From NCBI GenBank assembly GCA_944390745.1, contig CALXQK010000002.1, positions 20,823 through 84,822 of the forward strand: a DNA stretch of 64,000 bases, given 5' to 3'. The stretch is from an uncultured Duodenibacillus sp. (lineage in GTDB: Bacteria > Pseudomonadota > Gammaproteobacteria > Burkholderiales > Burkholderiaceae_F). This document shows positions 42,101 to 50,516 of the stretch, piece after piece. Under the pieces are notes generated by a model. That model saw only the letters and a program-made list of their open reading frames with translations. It had not been told where the DNA came from and did no database searches. Made by a program: the position numbers and the translations under genes. Within the stretch, counting starts at the first letter, position 1. Each line of letters begins with the position of its first letter.

Positions 42101-42740
42101 AAGCTCGCCTGAGGAGCTTGAGGCCGCGCAGAAGCTTGTGGGGTCGCGTCTTGGCGCGCTTGCCGACGCGGTGCTTTTTCGCACGCCCGAGGGGCGCGAG
42201 GTGCGCACAAGCGACATCAAGCCCGGGCGCTCGGTGCCCGAGATGGAGTTTTTGCTTCATGCCCCGAAGAAAAGCCTGGGAGTGCAGACGCTCATCAAGA
42301 GTTTCGGCGCTGCAGGACTTTCCTTTGAAAGCGATGCGCGCGATCCGCTCTCCGGATACGTGACCGGGTCCATCGACCTGATGTTTGAGTTCGAGGGCCG
42401 CTACTGGATCATCGACTGGAAGAGCAACTTTCTGGGCGACGGGCTTCCGGCCTCCTACACGCAGGAGGCAATGGCCGATGAGATCCGGCGCAAGAACTAT
42501 GCGCTGCAGTACGCGATCTACCTCACGGCTCTAAAGCGCCACTTGATGGCCACAACGAGTCTGACGAAAGAGACGGTGTGGGACGCCATCGGAGGCGCCG
42601 CGTACGTGTTCCTGCGCGGCATCGATGCCGCAGAGAAGCTCGATGCCCAGGGGCGGCGCAACGGCGTTTTCCTCACCTGTCCGCGCGAGGCGGTCGATGC
42701 GCTTGACGCCCTTTTGGGCCGCGGCGGCAAAAGCGCTTGA
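39126..42740 (+). CDS. recB: Exodeoxyribonuclease V, beta subunit
   Basis: A 1204-residue UvrD-like helicase fused to a RecB nuclease. Walker A is ASAGTGKT (24-31), Walker B/motif II is LIDEFQDTD (about 281-289), and motif III-like GDPKQAIYGFRNAE follows. Motif V/VI are RLVTMHSSKGLEYPVVYLA and EKVRLAYVAMTRASSRL. The C-terminal nuclease active site is intact (GSIDLMFEFEGRYWIIDWKSN about 1081-1101, then YALQYAIYLTALKRHL). RecB supplies the 3'-5' helicase motor and the only nuclease of the complex. The start overlaps recC, and recD follows after 24 bases. Confidence 0.95.
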   Translation: MLTKNVMDFDLRTSPLAGRWLLEASAGTGKTYSLEHIVARLLVEEGASLERILLVTFTNAATNEISERVRQLLLRMLARAEGAADALSDALEEDMVAQWRSEGRDLEAIFARALASFDDASILTIHKFCQKMLSDFSFTRGGDASATFGSTEQLAQQAVEEFIREKAPSLAPEDAAQLVAWQSDLEKLLEKVVLAAPVVEKMGLEADFEPADGKRRRKAQKVASEALAAVLREFIEKVPARFEALEKNASVMSFNGLLKKTYELVHEDSELAARIRARYDAVLIDEFQDTDSVQYGIFKEIFFPDSGEKGARSVFLVGDPKQAIYGFRNAELETYIAARDEILALGAGSGGVLALRKNFRSAAPLVAFVNEFFNDSPKDENLPSGGPGAFLAGEIAFAPSEAAGSAAQLVRLVDGRLEPVPAVSIWLNPPEQDVSAKVDKSKRFVAEDIIERESDWMARDISQLLDSSRGAVYVRKKAVVDGREVRARRLCPGDIVILIPKRSAAERYIEKLAHRGIRAVLDSKDDVLKTPEACEILAVLRAMLAATDRRVVNAARATRIFGRTLHEIRGDEQAGVRDRALLEEALSRWSLSGPAGAFGLIMKSLGVVERLLKVRQGQRVLQNYTHIIEELQQKFLSLRGALSTLQWLEQEMDSTGEVPENRVVRTLADAQAVRLVTMHSSKGLEYPVVYLAQAGGLKESSKGPRTFFKGEIEGEQACIIAPGGFEGDVKERCQSRERIEKVRLAYVAMTRASSRLVMPLFFTNPTNGHVTGLGHAYLRSLMRWTGKVPSGYEAVCRQVRGRLERVCKSVESIFIDNSQALGIDPGDFARDGQTPVLSEDFAAPGRIIEIRTEPPEGSVIAAAARSGRFEALEAQGLAQSWRRSSFTAIARKLAHPASGAGDEYEPGTDALDAIEAKVERGAALEIAPADAAPQAGAVSLRPEAAASLRGAGVGDWLHRQLQAAFNLGSIRARAERLAAAPGLLAQAYFMTGSSPEELEAAQKLVGSRLGALADAVLFRTPEGREVRTSDIKPGRSVPEMEFLLHAPKKSLGVQTLIKSFGAAGLSFESDARDPLSGYVTGSIDLMFEFEGRYWIIDWKSNFLGDGLPASYTQEAMADEIRRKNYALQYAIYLTALKRHLMATTSLTKETVWDAIGGAAYVFLRGIDAAEKLDAQGRRNGVFLTCPREAVDALDALLGRGGKSA

Positions 42741-42764
42741 GAAAAAACAACTGGTGCCTGAAAG

Positions 42765-44783
42765 ATGACGACAAATCTTGAATTTTGCGGTGCGTTGGCT
42801 GGAAATTGCGTCAACAGCGAGAGTCTTTGCCTTGTTACGCGCCCGTCGGCCCGCGCGCAGGCAAGGCTTTTTGCAAATCTCGCGCAGCGCCGGGGAAAGC
42901 CTCTTGACGCGGCCGGGCAGCTTGCGCTGGCGCTTCTTCTGGAGGCGCTGCAGCGCGCCCTTGACGACGGCAGCGTCTGTCTGGTTGAGCGGCGCTACAA
43001 AAAGACAGTTGAGGACTACCAGAGGGCCCGGACGGCTCAAGAGTCTCAAAACCCCCGGGGGGCGTCCGGGGAGGGCGCCTTGCATGGAGAGCAGGCCGGC
43101 GCTGAGGGCGAGCCGTGCGCCCCGGCAGCCGTTTTGCCGCTCAAGGAGCTTGCCCTGCGCCTTGCTGCGTGCGGCCTTGCGGTCGTGCGCAAGGGGTCGG
43201 GGCCCATGGCGGACGCTCCTCTTGTCTTTGACGTCAGCGATGAGGGCGCGGCGCTTTATGTCGAGCGCAGTTTTTATGAAGAGCAGCGACTTGCCCGCGC
43301 CGTGGCGCAGCTTGCCGATGCGGCCGCTGTCAGCGCCCCGCCGCAGACGCCCGAGGATCCCGCGCAAAGAGCCGTGCGGCTGGCCTGCGAGGGGCGCCTT
43401 GCGGTCGTAAGCGGCGGGCCCGGCACGGGCAAGACCACGATTGTGACGAGCGTTCTGGCGGCGATTCTGTCTGAAAACCCCCGCGCGCGCATACTTCTGG
43501 CCGCGCCCACGGGAAAGGCCGCAGGCCGCATGCAGCAGGCCGTGCTTGAGCGCGCCGGCAGCGCCAGCAGCGATCCCGGGGTGCTTGCGCGGCTCAGGAG
43601 CCTGCGCGCGAGCACCATTCACCGGCTGCTCATGACGCGCCAGGACGACGGCTCAAGGCCGGGGCCTGAGAGTCCGCTTGATGCCGACGTGCTCGTGGTC
43701 GATGAGAGCTCGATGATCGACATGGGGCTCGCCATCCGGCTTTTTGATGCGATCGACCTGTCGCGCACGCGCGTGGTGCTTCTTGGGGACCGCCATCAGC
43801 TTGCGGCCGTGGGGCCGGGATCGGTCTTTGCCGACCTTTCAGACGCCAGGGGAAGGCTCGCGCCGCACATCGCGCAGCTCGTGGTGAGCCACCGCTTTGC
43901 CGCCGACAAGGCGATCGGCCGCCTGTCGGCGCTTGTCAACGCAGGCAGGGTGCGCGAGACCTGTGCGCTTCTTGAAGAGCTTCAGGCCGCGGACGGCGCC
44001 GATGACGACAACGCGGTGCGCTGGCACGAGGCCGGGGGCGCTGGCGCGCGCACGGCGCAGCCCCTGACGCCCGCCGCGAAAGCCTGGATTGACTTGATGA
44101 TGCAGACCATCATCAGGGCCGTGCGCGAGCACGCTGCAGACTTTGCAAGCGGCGTTGACGCAGGCCGCAGGCTGGCCGCCGCACAGGAGCTCGCGCGCGT
44201 CGTGCGAAGCTTCGGCGTGCTTGCCGCGCAGCGCCAGGGCCCCATGAGCGTGGAGGCCGTCAACCGCGAGGCCGAGGAGCGGCTTGAGGCCGAGGGCTTT
44301 TCAGGGCGCTTGTGGCGGCAGATCATCGTGCGCAGCAACGATCCGGTGACGGAGCTCTACAACGGCGACGTGGGCATCGTGGTGCCAGGATCGGCCGATG
44401 ACGGAGAATCCATCGGGCCGGAGGTCTTTTTCCCCGAAACGAACCGCTTTGTGAAGGCGGGACTGCTGCCGGCCTGGGACCCGGCCTTTGCGATCACGAT
44501 TCATCAGTCGCAGGGCTCGGAATATCACCATGTGGCGGTGCTGCTGCCGCTTGCGGTCGACTCGCCTCTGGCCACGCGCGAGCTTTTGTATACGGCGATG
44601 ACGCGCGTGAGCGACATCCGCACCGGGCAGGGCGTGCGCTACGGCACGCTTGATCTCTTTGCCCCGCGCGCGGTGCTCGAGCGCGCCATCCGCACGCCCG
44701 TGGTCCGCGAGGGCGGTCTTGCCAGACGCCTGCAGGAGGTTGCCGTTTGCGCAGACGGCGCCGATGACTCGCGCCCCTTATAA
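42765..44783 (+). CDS. recD: Exodeoxyribonuclease V, alpha subunit
   Basis: A 672-residue superfamily 1B helicase, the 5'-3' motor of RecBCD. Walker A is GGPGTGKTT (217-225). VVDESSMIDMGLA (motif II) and LLGDRHQLAAVGPGSVFADL follow in the RecD order, then AITIHQSQGSEYHHVAVLLP and ELLYTAMTRVSD near the C-terminus. Residues 85-125 are a Gly/Ala/Glu-rich insertion (ESQNPRGASGEGALHGEQAGAEGEP) not needed by the family. It completes recCBD in one transcription unit. A likely internal promoter for the following WYL gene lies at its very end. Confidence 0.94.
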   Translation: MTTNLEFCGALAGNCVNSESLCLVTRPSARAQARLFANLAQRRGKPLDAAGQLALALLLEALQRALDDGSVCLVERRYKKTVEDYQRARTAQESQNPRGASGEGALHGEQAGAEGEPCAPAAVLPLKELALRLAACGLAVVRKGSGPMADAPLVFDVSDEGAALYVERSFYEEQRLARAVAQLADAAAVSAPPQTPEDPAQRAVRLACEGRLAVVSGGPGTGKTTIVTSVLAAILSENPRARILLAAPTGKAAGRMQQAVLERAGSASSDPGVLARLRSLRASTIHRLLMTRQDDGSRPGPESPLDADVLVVDESSMIDMGLAIRLFDAIDLSRTRVVLLGDRHQLAAVGPGSVFADLSDARGRLAPHIAQLVVSHRFAADKAIGRLSALVNAGRVRETCALLEELQAADGADDDNAVRWHEAGGAGARTAQPLTPAAKAWIDLMMQTIIRAVREHAADFASGVDAGRRLAAAQELARVVRSFGVLAAQRQGPMSVEAVNREAEERLEAEGFSGRLWRQIIVRSNDPVTELYNGDVGIVVPGSADDGESIGPEVFFPETNRFVKAGLLPAWDPAFAITIHQSQGSEYHHVAVLLPLAVDSPLATRELLYTAMTRVSDIRTGQGVRYGTLDLFAPRAVLERAIRTPVVREGGLARRLQEVAVCADGADDSRPL

Positions 44784-44814
44784 AATCAATCGATTGAAGG
44801 CGCGCCGGCGCGCC
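44779..44814 (+). promoter_or_regulatory. Probable promoter and operator of the first WYL gene
   Basis: A -10-like TATAAA (44779-44784) is followed at once by the perfect palindrome TCAATCGATTGA (44786-44797) and a GC palindrome made of two GGCGCGCC units (44799-44814). The palindrome would cover the start point, suggesting repression, perhaps by the WYL protein itself. No good -35 is visible. Confidence 0.45.
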
Positions 44815-44837
44815 CCAGTGTTTTTGGAGAATTCCTC

Positions 44838-45833
44838 ATGCCCCGCAGCATGTCCGCCGTCAACGAAGCTGTTCTTTTTCTTGCCGTCTTAAAGCGCATC
44901 CCGCGCAAGAGGTGGGTCACCGCGCAGGAACTGATGGAAAACATGCGCGAGGCGGGCTACGACATTCAGGAGCGGCGCATGCAGCGCATCCTCAAGGCGA
45001 TGAGCGAGTGCGAGGACCTGGGCATAGAGACCAACCGAAAGTCCAAGCCCTACGGCTACCGGCAGGGACTGCCCTCGGGGGATCTGTCGATGTTTCAGAT
45101 GCGCCCGGACGTCTCGCTGCTCGTGCGGCTTTTTGAGGAGCACCTGCGCTATCAGCTGCCGCAGCGCATCCGCGCCTCGCTCACAACCGTCTTTGAGTCG
45201 GCGCGGGAGACCTTGAATGAGTCCGCTCCGGGCCGTCCGCGCGAATGGGTCAACAAGGTTGCCTTCGTCTCGGGGTGCGTGCCGATGCTGCCGCCGAAAA
45301 TCACCGAGCGGGTCTTTGCCGCCGTGAGCAACGCCCTTTACCGCGGCTGCAAGCTTGAGGTGACGTATGACAACACGCAGGGCGAGCGCATCAAGGGCAC
45401 GGTGTCTCCGCTCGGGCTCGTGCAGCAGGAGCAGCGCCTTTATCTCATCTGCAAGTTTGACGGCTATGACAATCTTCGCCACCTTGCGCTGCACCGCATC
45501 ATCGAGGCCGGGGCGCTCGAGGACTTCCCCGCGGAGCGTCCGCGCAATTTTTCGCTCAAGAAATACATTTCAGAACGCCACCTCAACTTCAGCAACGGCA
45601 GAAAGATCCGGCTGACGCTTGAGTTCACCAACCCGGTCACGGCGCTCAATCTTCGCGAGACGCCCTTTACCCGCGACCAGGTTCTCGAGGAGCTGCCGCA
45701 GGGCGGCTGGCGCCTGTCGGCGGTGATGGACGACACGGTCCTGCTCGACGGGTGGATCGCCGCCTGGCGCGAAATCGCAGGCATTCGCAAGGTGGTCAGG
45801 GAGGAGATCGAAAGCCCGGCGCCCGCAGCCTGA
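44838..45833 (+). CDS. WYL-domain transcriptional regulator
   Basis: A 331-residue regulator. It has an N-terminal helix-turn-helix (RWVTAQELMENMREAGYDIQERRMQRILKAMSE, about residues 26-58). A WYL domain follows (about 145-245: ALYRGCKLEVTYDNTQGERIKGTVSPLGLVQQEQRLYLICKFDGYDNLRHLALHRIIEA). A WCX-type C-terminal extension ends the protein. In place of the W-Y-L triplet it reads L-Y-L, as many members do. WYL proteins sense nucleic acid or nucleotide ligands and often control DNA-damage or phage-defence genes. It follows recD by 54 bases on the same strand, which makes a link to RecBCD plausible but unproven. A second WYL gene is at 59441. Confidence 0.88.
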   Translation: MPRSMSAVNEAVLFLAVLKRIPRKRWVTAQELMENMREAGYDIQERRMQRILKAMSECEDLGIETNRKSKPYGYRQGLPSGDLSMFQMRPDVSLLVRLFEEHLRYQLPQRIRASLTTVFESARETLNESAPGRPREWVNKVAFVSGCVPMLPPKITERVFAAVSNALYRGCKLEVTYDNTQGERIKGTVSPLGLVQQEQRLYLICKFDGYDNLRHLALHRIIEAGALEDFPAERPRNFSLKKYISERHLNFSNGRKIRLTLEFTNPVTALNLRETPFTRDQVLEELPQGGWRLSAVMDDTVLLDGWIAAWREIAGIRKVVREEIESPAPAA

Positions 45834-46170
45834 TTCTGGTGCGCGCCCGGCGGATTTCAAACGGTTTCGGAGATGCCGTATCCGTCATGAATTGACGCAC
45901 AAGCCTCTACCATGAACACAGAGGGTTCGGCGGCGGCCGTCCTGGTTGCCCTCCCTTTGTTTTTTCTTCGGTTGATCCTGAGGAGGCTTGTGATTGATGG
46001 GTCAAACTTCTTTTTCCCCGGGCCTGGTGACGAGGGCGTCTGTCGGCAGACCAGAACGGACGAGGCTTGCGCGCAGAAGACGCCGGTGCCGTTATGCGGA
46101 GCCTCCCGAGCGCGCGAGCTTTGGAATCTTGTGCTGCCTCGGGGAGGGAGCGGCGCCGGAGGATGACCCC
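45834..46170. other. Intergenic region after the WYL gene
   Basis: About 340 bases. CGTCA-N5-TGACG at about 45884-45898 is a small inverted repeat. AGGAGG at 45981-45986 precedes an in-frame ATG (45997) that could extend the next gene by 58 codons, but that extension has lower third-position GC and an arginine-rich composition, so I treat it as leader. A short frame at 45912-46166 is not convincing. Confidence 0.35.
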
Positions 46171-47238
46171 ATGAACGGGGCGCCTGTGGTGGTGCCGGTT
46201 TCGTCTGAGGCGGCCGCCGACATTCTCCAGTCGCTTGTTTGGAGAGAAGAGCTGCGCCCGGGCGCTGACAGGCAGCGCCTGGGCACCCTTGTGCGGCGGC
46301 TTGCCTTTTTTCCCGACTCAATCATCCGGCGCGAGGTCGCGCAGTACGAGGATCTCAGCCGCACGGAGGTTCTGGCGCTTTCCCGGGACGTCTGCCGCGA
46401 GGTGCGCCTCAACGTGCTGCAAAACATCGCTGCGATCGGCATGCTGACCGCCGAAGAGGTGCTTGCCTGCGCCGCAGGCGACGCAGAAGTCTTGTCTGAG
46501 TCGCTCGAGGCGCTGTCGCGCGATCTGCTGCGCCGCCCGGGCTCTGCTGATGCCCGCGGGCCGCACCTCAGGCAGCTTGCCGAAGCCCTTGCCGGAGCCC
46601 TGGAGGGCTTTCCGGATCCGCAGGTGCAGGAGGTGCTGCACGGGCTGCGCGAGGGCCTTGAGCCTGAGGCGTGCGCGGCAGCCGCACCGCGCAGGGCTCG
46701 CCTGCGGGCGAGGCCTGGCAAGTCCCATGCGGCGGACGCGGCGCAGGCTCAATGTGCGCCGGCTGGCGCAGTCTGCAGCTTCGGACTCGTGCGGCGCGAC
46801 GACTCCGGGCGGCTTCAGATGACCGACGAGGCCGTGGTTCTTGACTTCCGGATTCTGGCCGAGGCTCTCGGCCGCGTGGGCGAGGCGCCCGGAGCCGACG
46901 TGCTCTTTTCAAGGCTTGCCTCCCACCCATCCTGCATGGTGCGCGAGGCGACGGCTGAAAACTGCACCTCGCCTGCCGTGCTGCAGCGGCTCAAGGACGA
47001 TGCGGCGTTGAGCGTGCGCCGGGCGCTTCTCAACAACGAGGCATTCTGCCGCAGCGTCAGCGCCAGGGAGCTTCTCAGGATCACGGGCGGGGATCCTGAG
47101 CTGGTGCACGAGCTGTGCTCGGGAGTGAATGTGTCGCAGGAGCTCGCCCGCCTTGCGCGCGAGACGTTCGGCGCCTCCCCGGATACGCTGATTCAGAGGG
47201 CGCTGCTCTGGCTTGATGACGAGGAGAGCCTGCCGTAG
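46171..47238 (+). CDS. Helical-repeat protein (leucine-rich repeat variant/HEAT-like), unknown function
   Basis: A 355-residue cytoplasmic protein built of short helical repeats. N-terminal units read FFPDSIIRREVAQYEDLSRTEVLALSRDVCREVRLNVLQNIAAIGMLTAEEV. C-terminal units read LASHPSCMVREATAENCTSPAVLQRLKDDAALSVRRALLNNEAF. These resemble the R-x-x-V-A-x-N-x-x-T-P-x-x-L-x-x-L-x-x-D rhythm of leucine-rich repeat variants. The central part (about 165-200) is Ala/Arg-rich and probably unstructured. Such solenoids usually bind proteins. The ATG at 46171 has GGAGG upstream. It is on the same strand as, and between, the WYL gene and an aldehyde dehydrogenase gene, with no obvious functional tie to either. 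Confidence 0.65.
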   Translation: MNGAPVVVPVSSEAAADILQSLVWREELRPGADRQRLGTLVRRLAFFPDSIIRREVAQYEDLSRTEVLALSRDVCREVRLNVLQNIAAIGMLTAEEVLACAAGDAEVLSESLEALSRDLLRRPGSADARGPHLRQLAEALAGALEGFPDPQVQEVLHGLREGLEPEACAAAAPRRARLRARPGKSHAADAAQAQCAPAGAVCSFGLVRRDDSGRLQMTDEAVVLDFRILAEALGRVGEAPGADVLFSRLASHPSCMVREATAENCTSPAVLQRLKDDAALSVRRALLNNEAFCRSVSARELLRITGGDPELVHELCSGVNVSQELARLARETFGASPDTLIQRALLWLDDEESLP

Positions 47239-47380
47239 CAGGCTCCGCTCAAGGAAAGTTCCATGCTCCAGGACGCAGGTCCGTGCCTGCACGGCCTGCC
47301 AAATGTCCTAAACTCGAAAGCAGGGTCTCGAGAAGGGCGCGCCCTCAGGATCGAGACCGGTCTGGACAGGGAGGTGCAGC

Positions 47381-48811
47381 ATGGCATGGGACTTTCACAA
47401 GCAATTCATCAATGGGCAGTGGACGCCATCAACGGGCGACGGACGCATTGACGTGGTCAATCCGGCGACGCTTCAGGCTTTTGAGTGGGTCCCGGACGGA
47501 ACCATTGAAGACGCCGACCGCGCCGTTGGCGCAGCCCGTGCGGCTGCGCCCGCATGGGCCGCAACGCCGCTGAAGCGGCGCGCGGCGCTGATGGACGACA
47601 TGCTTGCGCACCTGCGCCTGATGGACGATGAGATCGTCTCGCTTGAGGTGCAGGAGCTCGGAAGCCCGGAATTCTTTGCGCGCGCCACGCACTGCAACTA
47701 CCAGTTTGAGCGCATCGAGAGCTACATCTCGATTGCCGGAACGCTGGAGCTTGAAAGCAATTACGCGCAAAGCCTGGTTGTTCGCGAGCCGGTGGGCGTC
47801 GTGGCCTGCATCACGCCCTGGAACTATCCGCTCGGACAGGTCGTGCAGAAGGTCATTCCTGCGCTGCTGATGGGCAATACCGTCGTGCTCAAGCCGAGCC
47901 GGCACACGCCTCTGACGGCCTGCCTGCTGATGGAGGCCTTCCGGCTGGCGGGCTTTCCCGCGGGCGTGGTCAACATGACCTCGGGCCGGGGAAGCTTTCT
48001 TGGCGAGCGGCTTGCCTCGCACCCGGACGTCGACATGGTCTCCTTTACCGGGTCCACGCGCGTGGGCGTTCACCTCTCTCAAAAGGCCCTTGAGTCGGTC
48101 AAGCGCATCAGCCTTGAGCTGGGCGGCAAGTCGCCCTACATCTGGCTGCCCGGCATGAAGGACTACCGGCCTGCGGTGGACAAGCTCTTTTCCTCGGTCT
48201 TTCTCAACTCCGGGCAGACCTGCACGGCGCTTTCGCGCCTGCTTGTGCCCGAGTCAATGAAGGACGAGGCCGTCAGGCTCATTTGCGAGACGCTGCCCGC
48301 CTACCCGGTGGGCGATCCGAGAGATCCGCGCGTCAAGATCGGCCCCGTGGCCTCGCGCGCGCAGTACGACAAGGTGCGCGGCTACATCGAGCTTGGTCTG
48401 TCCGAGGGCGCCGTGATGGCCGCCGGAAGCGTGCCGCCTGCCGAGCCTGCGGGGGGCTTTTACATTGAGCCCGTGGTCTTTGTCGATGTCGACAACAAGA
48501 TGCGCATTGCGCAGGAGGAGATCTTCGGTCCCGTGCTCTGCGTGATCACCTACAGGACGCTCGAAGAGGCCGTGGCCATTGCCAACGACACGCCCTACGG
48601 GCTCAACGCCGCCGTCTACGGGCCGCACGCCGAGGCCGTGGCCGTTGCCCGCGCCATTGCCGCGGGCAACGTCTACGTCAACGACGGACCGCGCGACATC
48701 ACCGCGCCCTTCGGCGGCTACAAGGCCTCCGGCATCGGCCGCGAGGGGGGAGCCGCGGGACTGCTGGAGTTCACGCAGTTCAAGGCGATCTTTGAACATG
48801 GAAATCAGTGA
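47381..48811 (+). CDS. NAD(P)-dependent aldehyde dehydrogenase
   Basis: A 476-residue ALDH-superfamily enzyme oxidising an aldehyde to the acid in the cytoplasm. The cofactor region is visible (ITPWNYPLGQVVQKVIPALLMGNTVVLKPSRHTPLTA). SFTGSTRVG is the Rossmann turn. The general-base Glu is in LELGGKSP (about residue 245), and the catalytic Cys is in FLNSGQTCTALSRL (about 280). EEIFGPVLCVI and GGYKASGIGREGG are the usual C-terminal motifs. It fits the broad class that includes betaine and gamma-aminobutyraldehyde dehydrogenases; the substrate cannot be narrowed. It lies about 140 bases upstream of a flavoprotein gene on the same strand. Confidence 0.92.
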   Translation: MAWDFHKQFINGQWTPSTGDGRIDVVNPATLQAFEWVPDGTIEDADRAVGAARAAAPAWAATPLKRRAALMDDMLAHLRLMDDEIVSLEVQELGSPEFFARATHCNYQFERIESYISIAGTLELESNYAQSLVVREPVGVVACITPWNYPLGQVVQKVIPALLMGNTVVLKPSRHTPLTACLLMEAFRLAGFPAGVVNMTSGRGSFLGERLASHPDVDMVSFTGSTRVGVHLSQKALESVKRISLELGGKSPYIWLPGMKDYRPAVDKLFSSVFLNSGQTCTALSRLLVPESMKDEAVRLICETLPAYPVGDPRDPRVKIGPVASRAQYDKVRGYIELGLSEGAVMAAGSVPPAEPAGGFYIEPVVFVDVDNKMRIAQEEIFGPVLCVITYRTLEEAVAIANDTPYGLNAAVYGPHAEAVAVARAIAAGNVYVNDGPRDITAPFGGYKASGIGREGGAAGLLEFTQFKAIFEHGNQ

Positions 48812-48934
48812 TGAAACGGTAGCGTTTCCCTGTGTTTTGCGCCACCCCGCCGTCCCGTGCTTGCTACTATCAAAGACAGACGCCCGAGGCGAAATATTTC
48901 TGACGCAGCAAATGATCGGTTCGCTATAAACAAT

Positions 48935-48952
48935 CGGCCGCCGCGGCGGCCG
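48935..48952. repeat. 18-bp GC palindrome at the flavoprotein 5' end
   Basis: Nine-base arms CGGCCGCCG and CGGCGGCCG meet without a spacer. It falls inside what would be the signal-peptide h-region of the next gene. Confidence 0.55.
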
Positions 48953-48954
48953 CC

Positions 48955-50475
48955 GTGGTGGGCGTTCCCGCCGCTGAAGCGGCCGTGATTGAGAAGAAGG
49001 CCGATCTGGTCATCATCGGCGGCGGTCTGGGCGGCTTGTCCGCCGGCAACGCCGCCGTCAAGAAGGGCGCCAAGCCGACCATTCTGGAAAAGCTCAACTT
49101 CCTGGGCGGCGCCGGCCTTTTCCCTGAAGGCTCCCTGGGCGTGCACACCCGCTATCAGAAGGAGCACGGCATCACGACGTCCGTGCAGCAGGTGATGGAT
49201 GCCGCCCTGCAGTACCATCACTTCCGCTGCGATCCTGAGATCCTGCGCGTGCTGATTTCCGAGTCGACCCGCACGATCGACGAGATCCAGGACATGGGAA
49301 TTGAATTCCGCGGCATTCGCACGACCTACCCGAAGGGCGAGTCGCTGATGTGCTGGCACCTCTTCAAGGGCGGCGCTGCGGCGGTCTGCGACAAATTTGT
49401 TCAGAACATCAAGGCCCGCGGCGGCGAAATCCATACCGAAACCACCGCCACGCGGCTGCTGACCAACAAGGGCCGCGTCGTTGGCGTGGAGGCCACGAGC
49501 GCCAAGGAAGGCAAGCTCATCATCCATGCCAAGAAGGTGATCATTGCCACGGGCGGCTTTGCGGCCAACAAGGAGATGCTCGCGCAGTACGTGTTTGACT
49601 CCTCGGCTCTGGGCATGGTCGAGCCCATCTGGCTGCGCGGCCCGGTGGTCGACGGCCGCACGGGCGACGGCATCAACATGGCGCGCCTTGTGGGCGCGGG
49701 CGTGGCCGGCATGCACGCCGTGGCGGGCAACGCGCCCTACCTGCCCGACGTTCCTCCCATCAACCAGTTCTCGGGCCCGGATGAACTCAAGCAGGGCCGC
49801 TGCGCTTTGGCGCAGCCCTGGCTGTGGGTCGACCACAACGGCAAGCGCTTCTTCAACGAGTCCCGCGGCTCGGTCTTCGTGGACGTCTACAACGCCATGA
49901 CGACCGCAGGCGGCGTCTCCTACACGATCTTCGAACAGGAGAAGATGGACCGCATGATCAACAAGGACGCGGTGCTGCCCTTCAACGCGATCGTGCTTGC
50001 GGGCGTGCCCCTCAAGGCCCTTCCCAAGACCTGGGAGATCGGCATGAAGCGCGGCTGGGCCTTCAAGGCCGACACGATCGAGGATCTCGCGCAGCAGATC
50101 GGCGTGCCGCCGGAAAATCTCCTTGCGACGATGAAGCGCGTCAACAAGTTTGCCGAGCAGAAGAACGACCCGGACTTCAACCGCTCGCCCGAGCACCTCG
50201 AGAAGTTCAACCTCGAAAAGGGCCCGTACTACGCGCTCAAGGCCATTCGCTGCTTCTTCCTCACGCTGGGCGGCGTGACCGTCACCCCGCACTTTGAGGC
50301 CAAGACGCCGCAGGGCGACGTGATCCCGAACCTCTTCGTGGTTGGTCAGGATATCGGCGGTCTCTACGACTCGTCCTACGACCTGCGCTGCGAAGGCTCG
50401 GCTTCGTCCTTTGCCATGACCTCGGGCCGCGTGGCCGCCGAGACGGCTCTGGGCCAGATCGAAAAGGGCGTCTGA
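48955..50475 (+). CDS. FAD-dependent reductase flavoprotein with a defective or missing signal start
   Basis: About 506 residues from the first usable GTG. The FAD motif IIGGGLGGLSAGNAA begins near residue 20, and the C-terminal FAD segment NLFVVGQDIGGLYDSS is intact. The family is the same broad FAD-binding-2 reductase group as 898-2406, but sequence is quite different. Upstream in frame, codons 48916-48954 read SVRYKQSAAAAAA and continue VVGVPAAEAAVIEKK, which looks like the tail of a Tat signal. There is no ATG and no twin arginine before the stop at 48913, so either the 5' end was lost or translation starts inside the h-region and the protein stays cytoplasmic. The fumarate-reductase His-Thr-Met-Gly-Gly signature is replaced by FFLTLGGVTV, so the substrate is unknown. 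Confidence 0.7.
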   Translation: MVGVPAAEAAVIEKKADLVIIGGGLGGLSAGNAAVKKGAKPTILEKLNFLGGAGLFPEGSLGVHTRYQKEHGITTSVQQVMDAALQYHHFRCDPEILRVLISESTRTIDEIQDMGIEFRGIRTTYPKGESLMCWHLFKGGAAAVCDKFVQNIKARGGEIHTETTATRLLTNKGRVVGVEATSAKEGKLIIHAKKVIIATGGFAANKEMLAQYVFDSSALGMVEPIWLRGPVVDGRTGDGINMARLVGAGVAGMHAVAGNAPYLPDVPPINQFSGPDELKQGRCALAQPWLWVDHNGKRFFNESRGSVFVDVYNAMTTAGGVSYTIFEQEKMDRMINKDAVLPFNAIVLAGVPLKALPKTWEIGMKRGWAFKADTIEDLAQQIGVPPENLLATMKRVNKFAEQKNDPDFNRSPEHLEKFNLEKGPYYALKAIRCFFLTLGGVTVTPHFEAKTPQGDVIPNLFVVGQDIGGLYDSSYDLRCEGSASSFAMTSGRVAAETALGQIEKGV

Positions 50476-50516
50476 CCCTGAACTCGTCTGAAGCAAAGCC
50501 CTGAGGCTTTCACGAC

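Noticed and set aside
44799-44814. GC palindrome of two GGCGCGCC units read as a recD terminator
   Set aside because: It has no T run after it and lies just before a ribosome binding site for the WYL gene, so a terminator role is unlikely.
45912-46166. An 84-codon frame with a hydrophobic start between the WYL and repeat-protein genes
   Set aside because: No ribosome binding site before its ATG, and the second half loses any protein-like pattern. The hydrophobic start alone is not enough.
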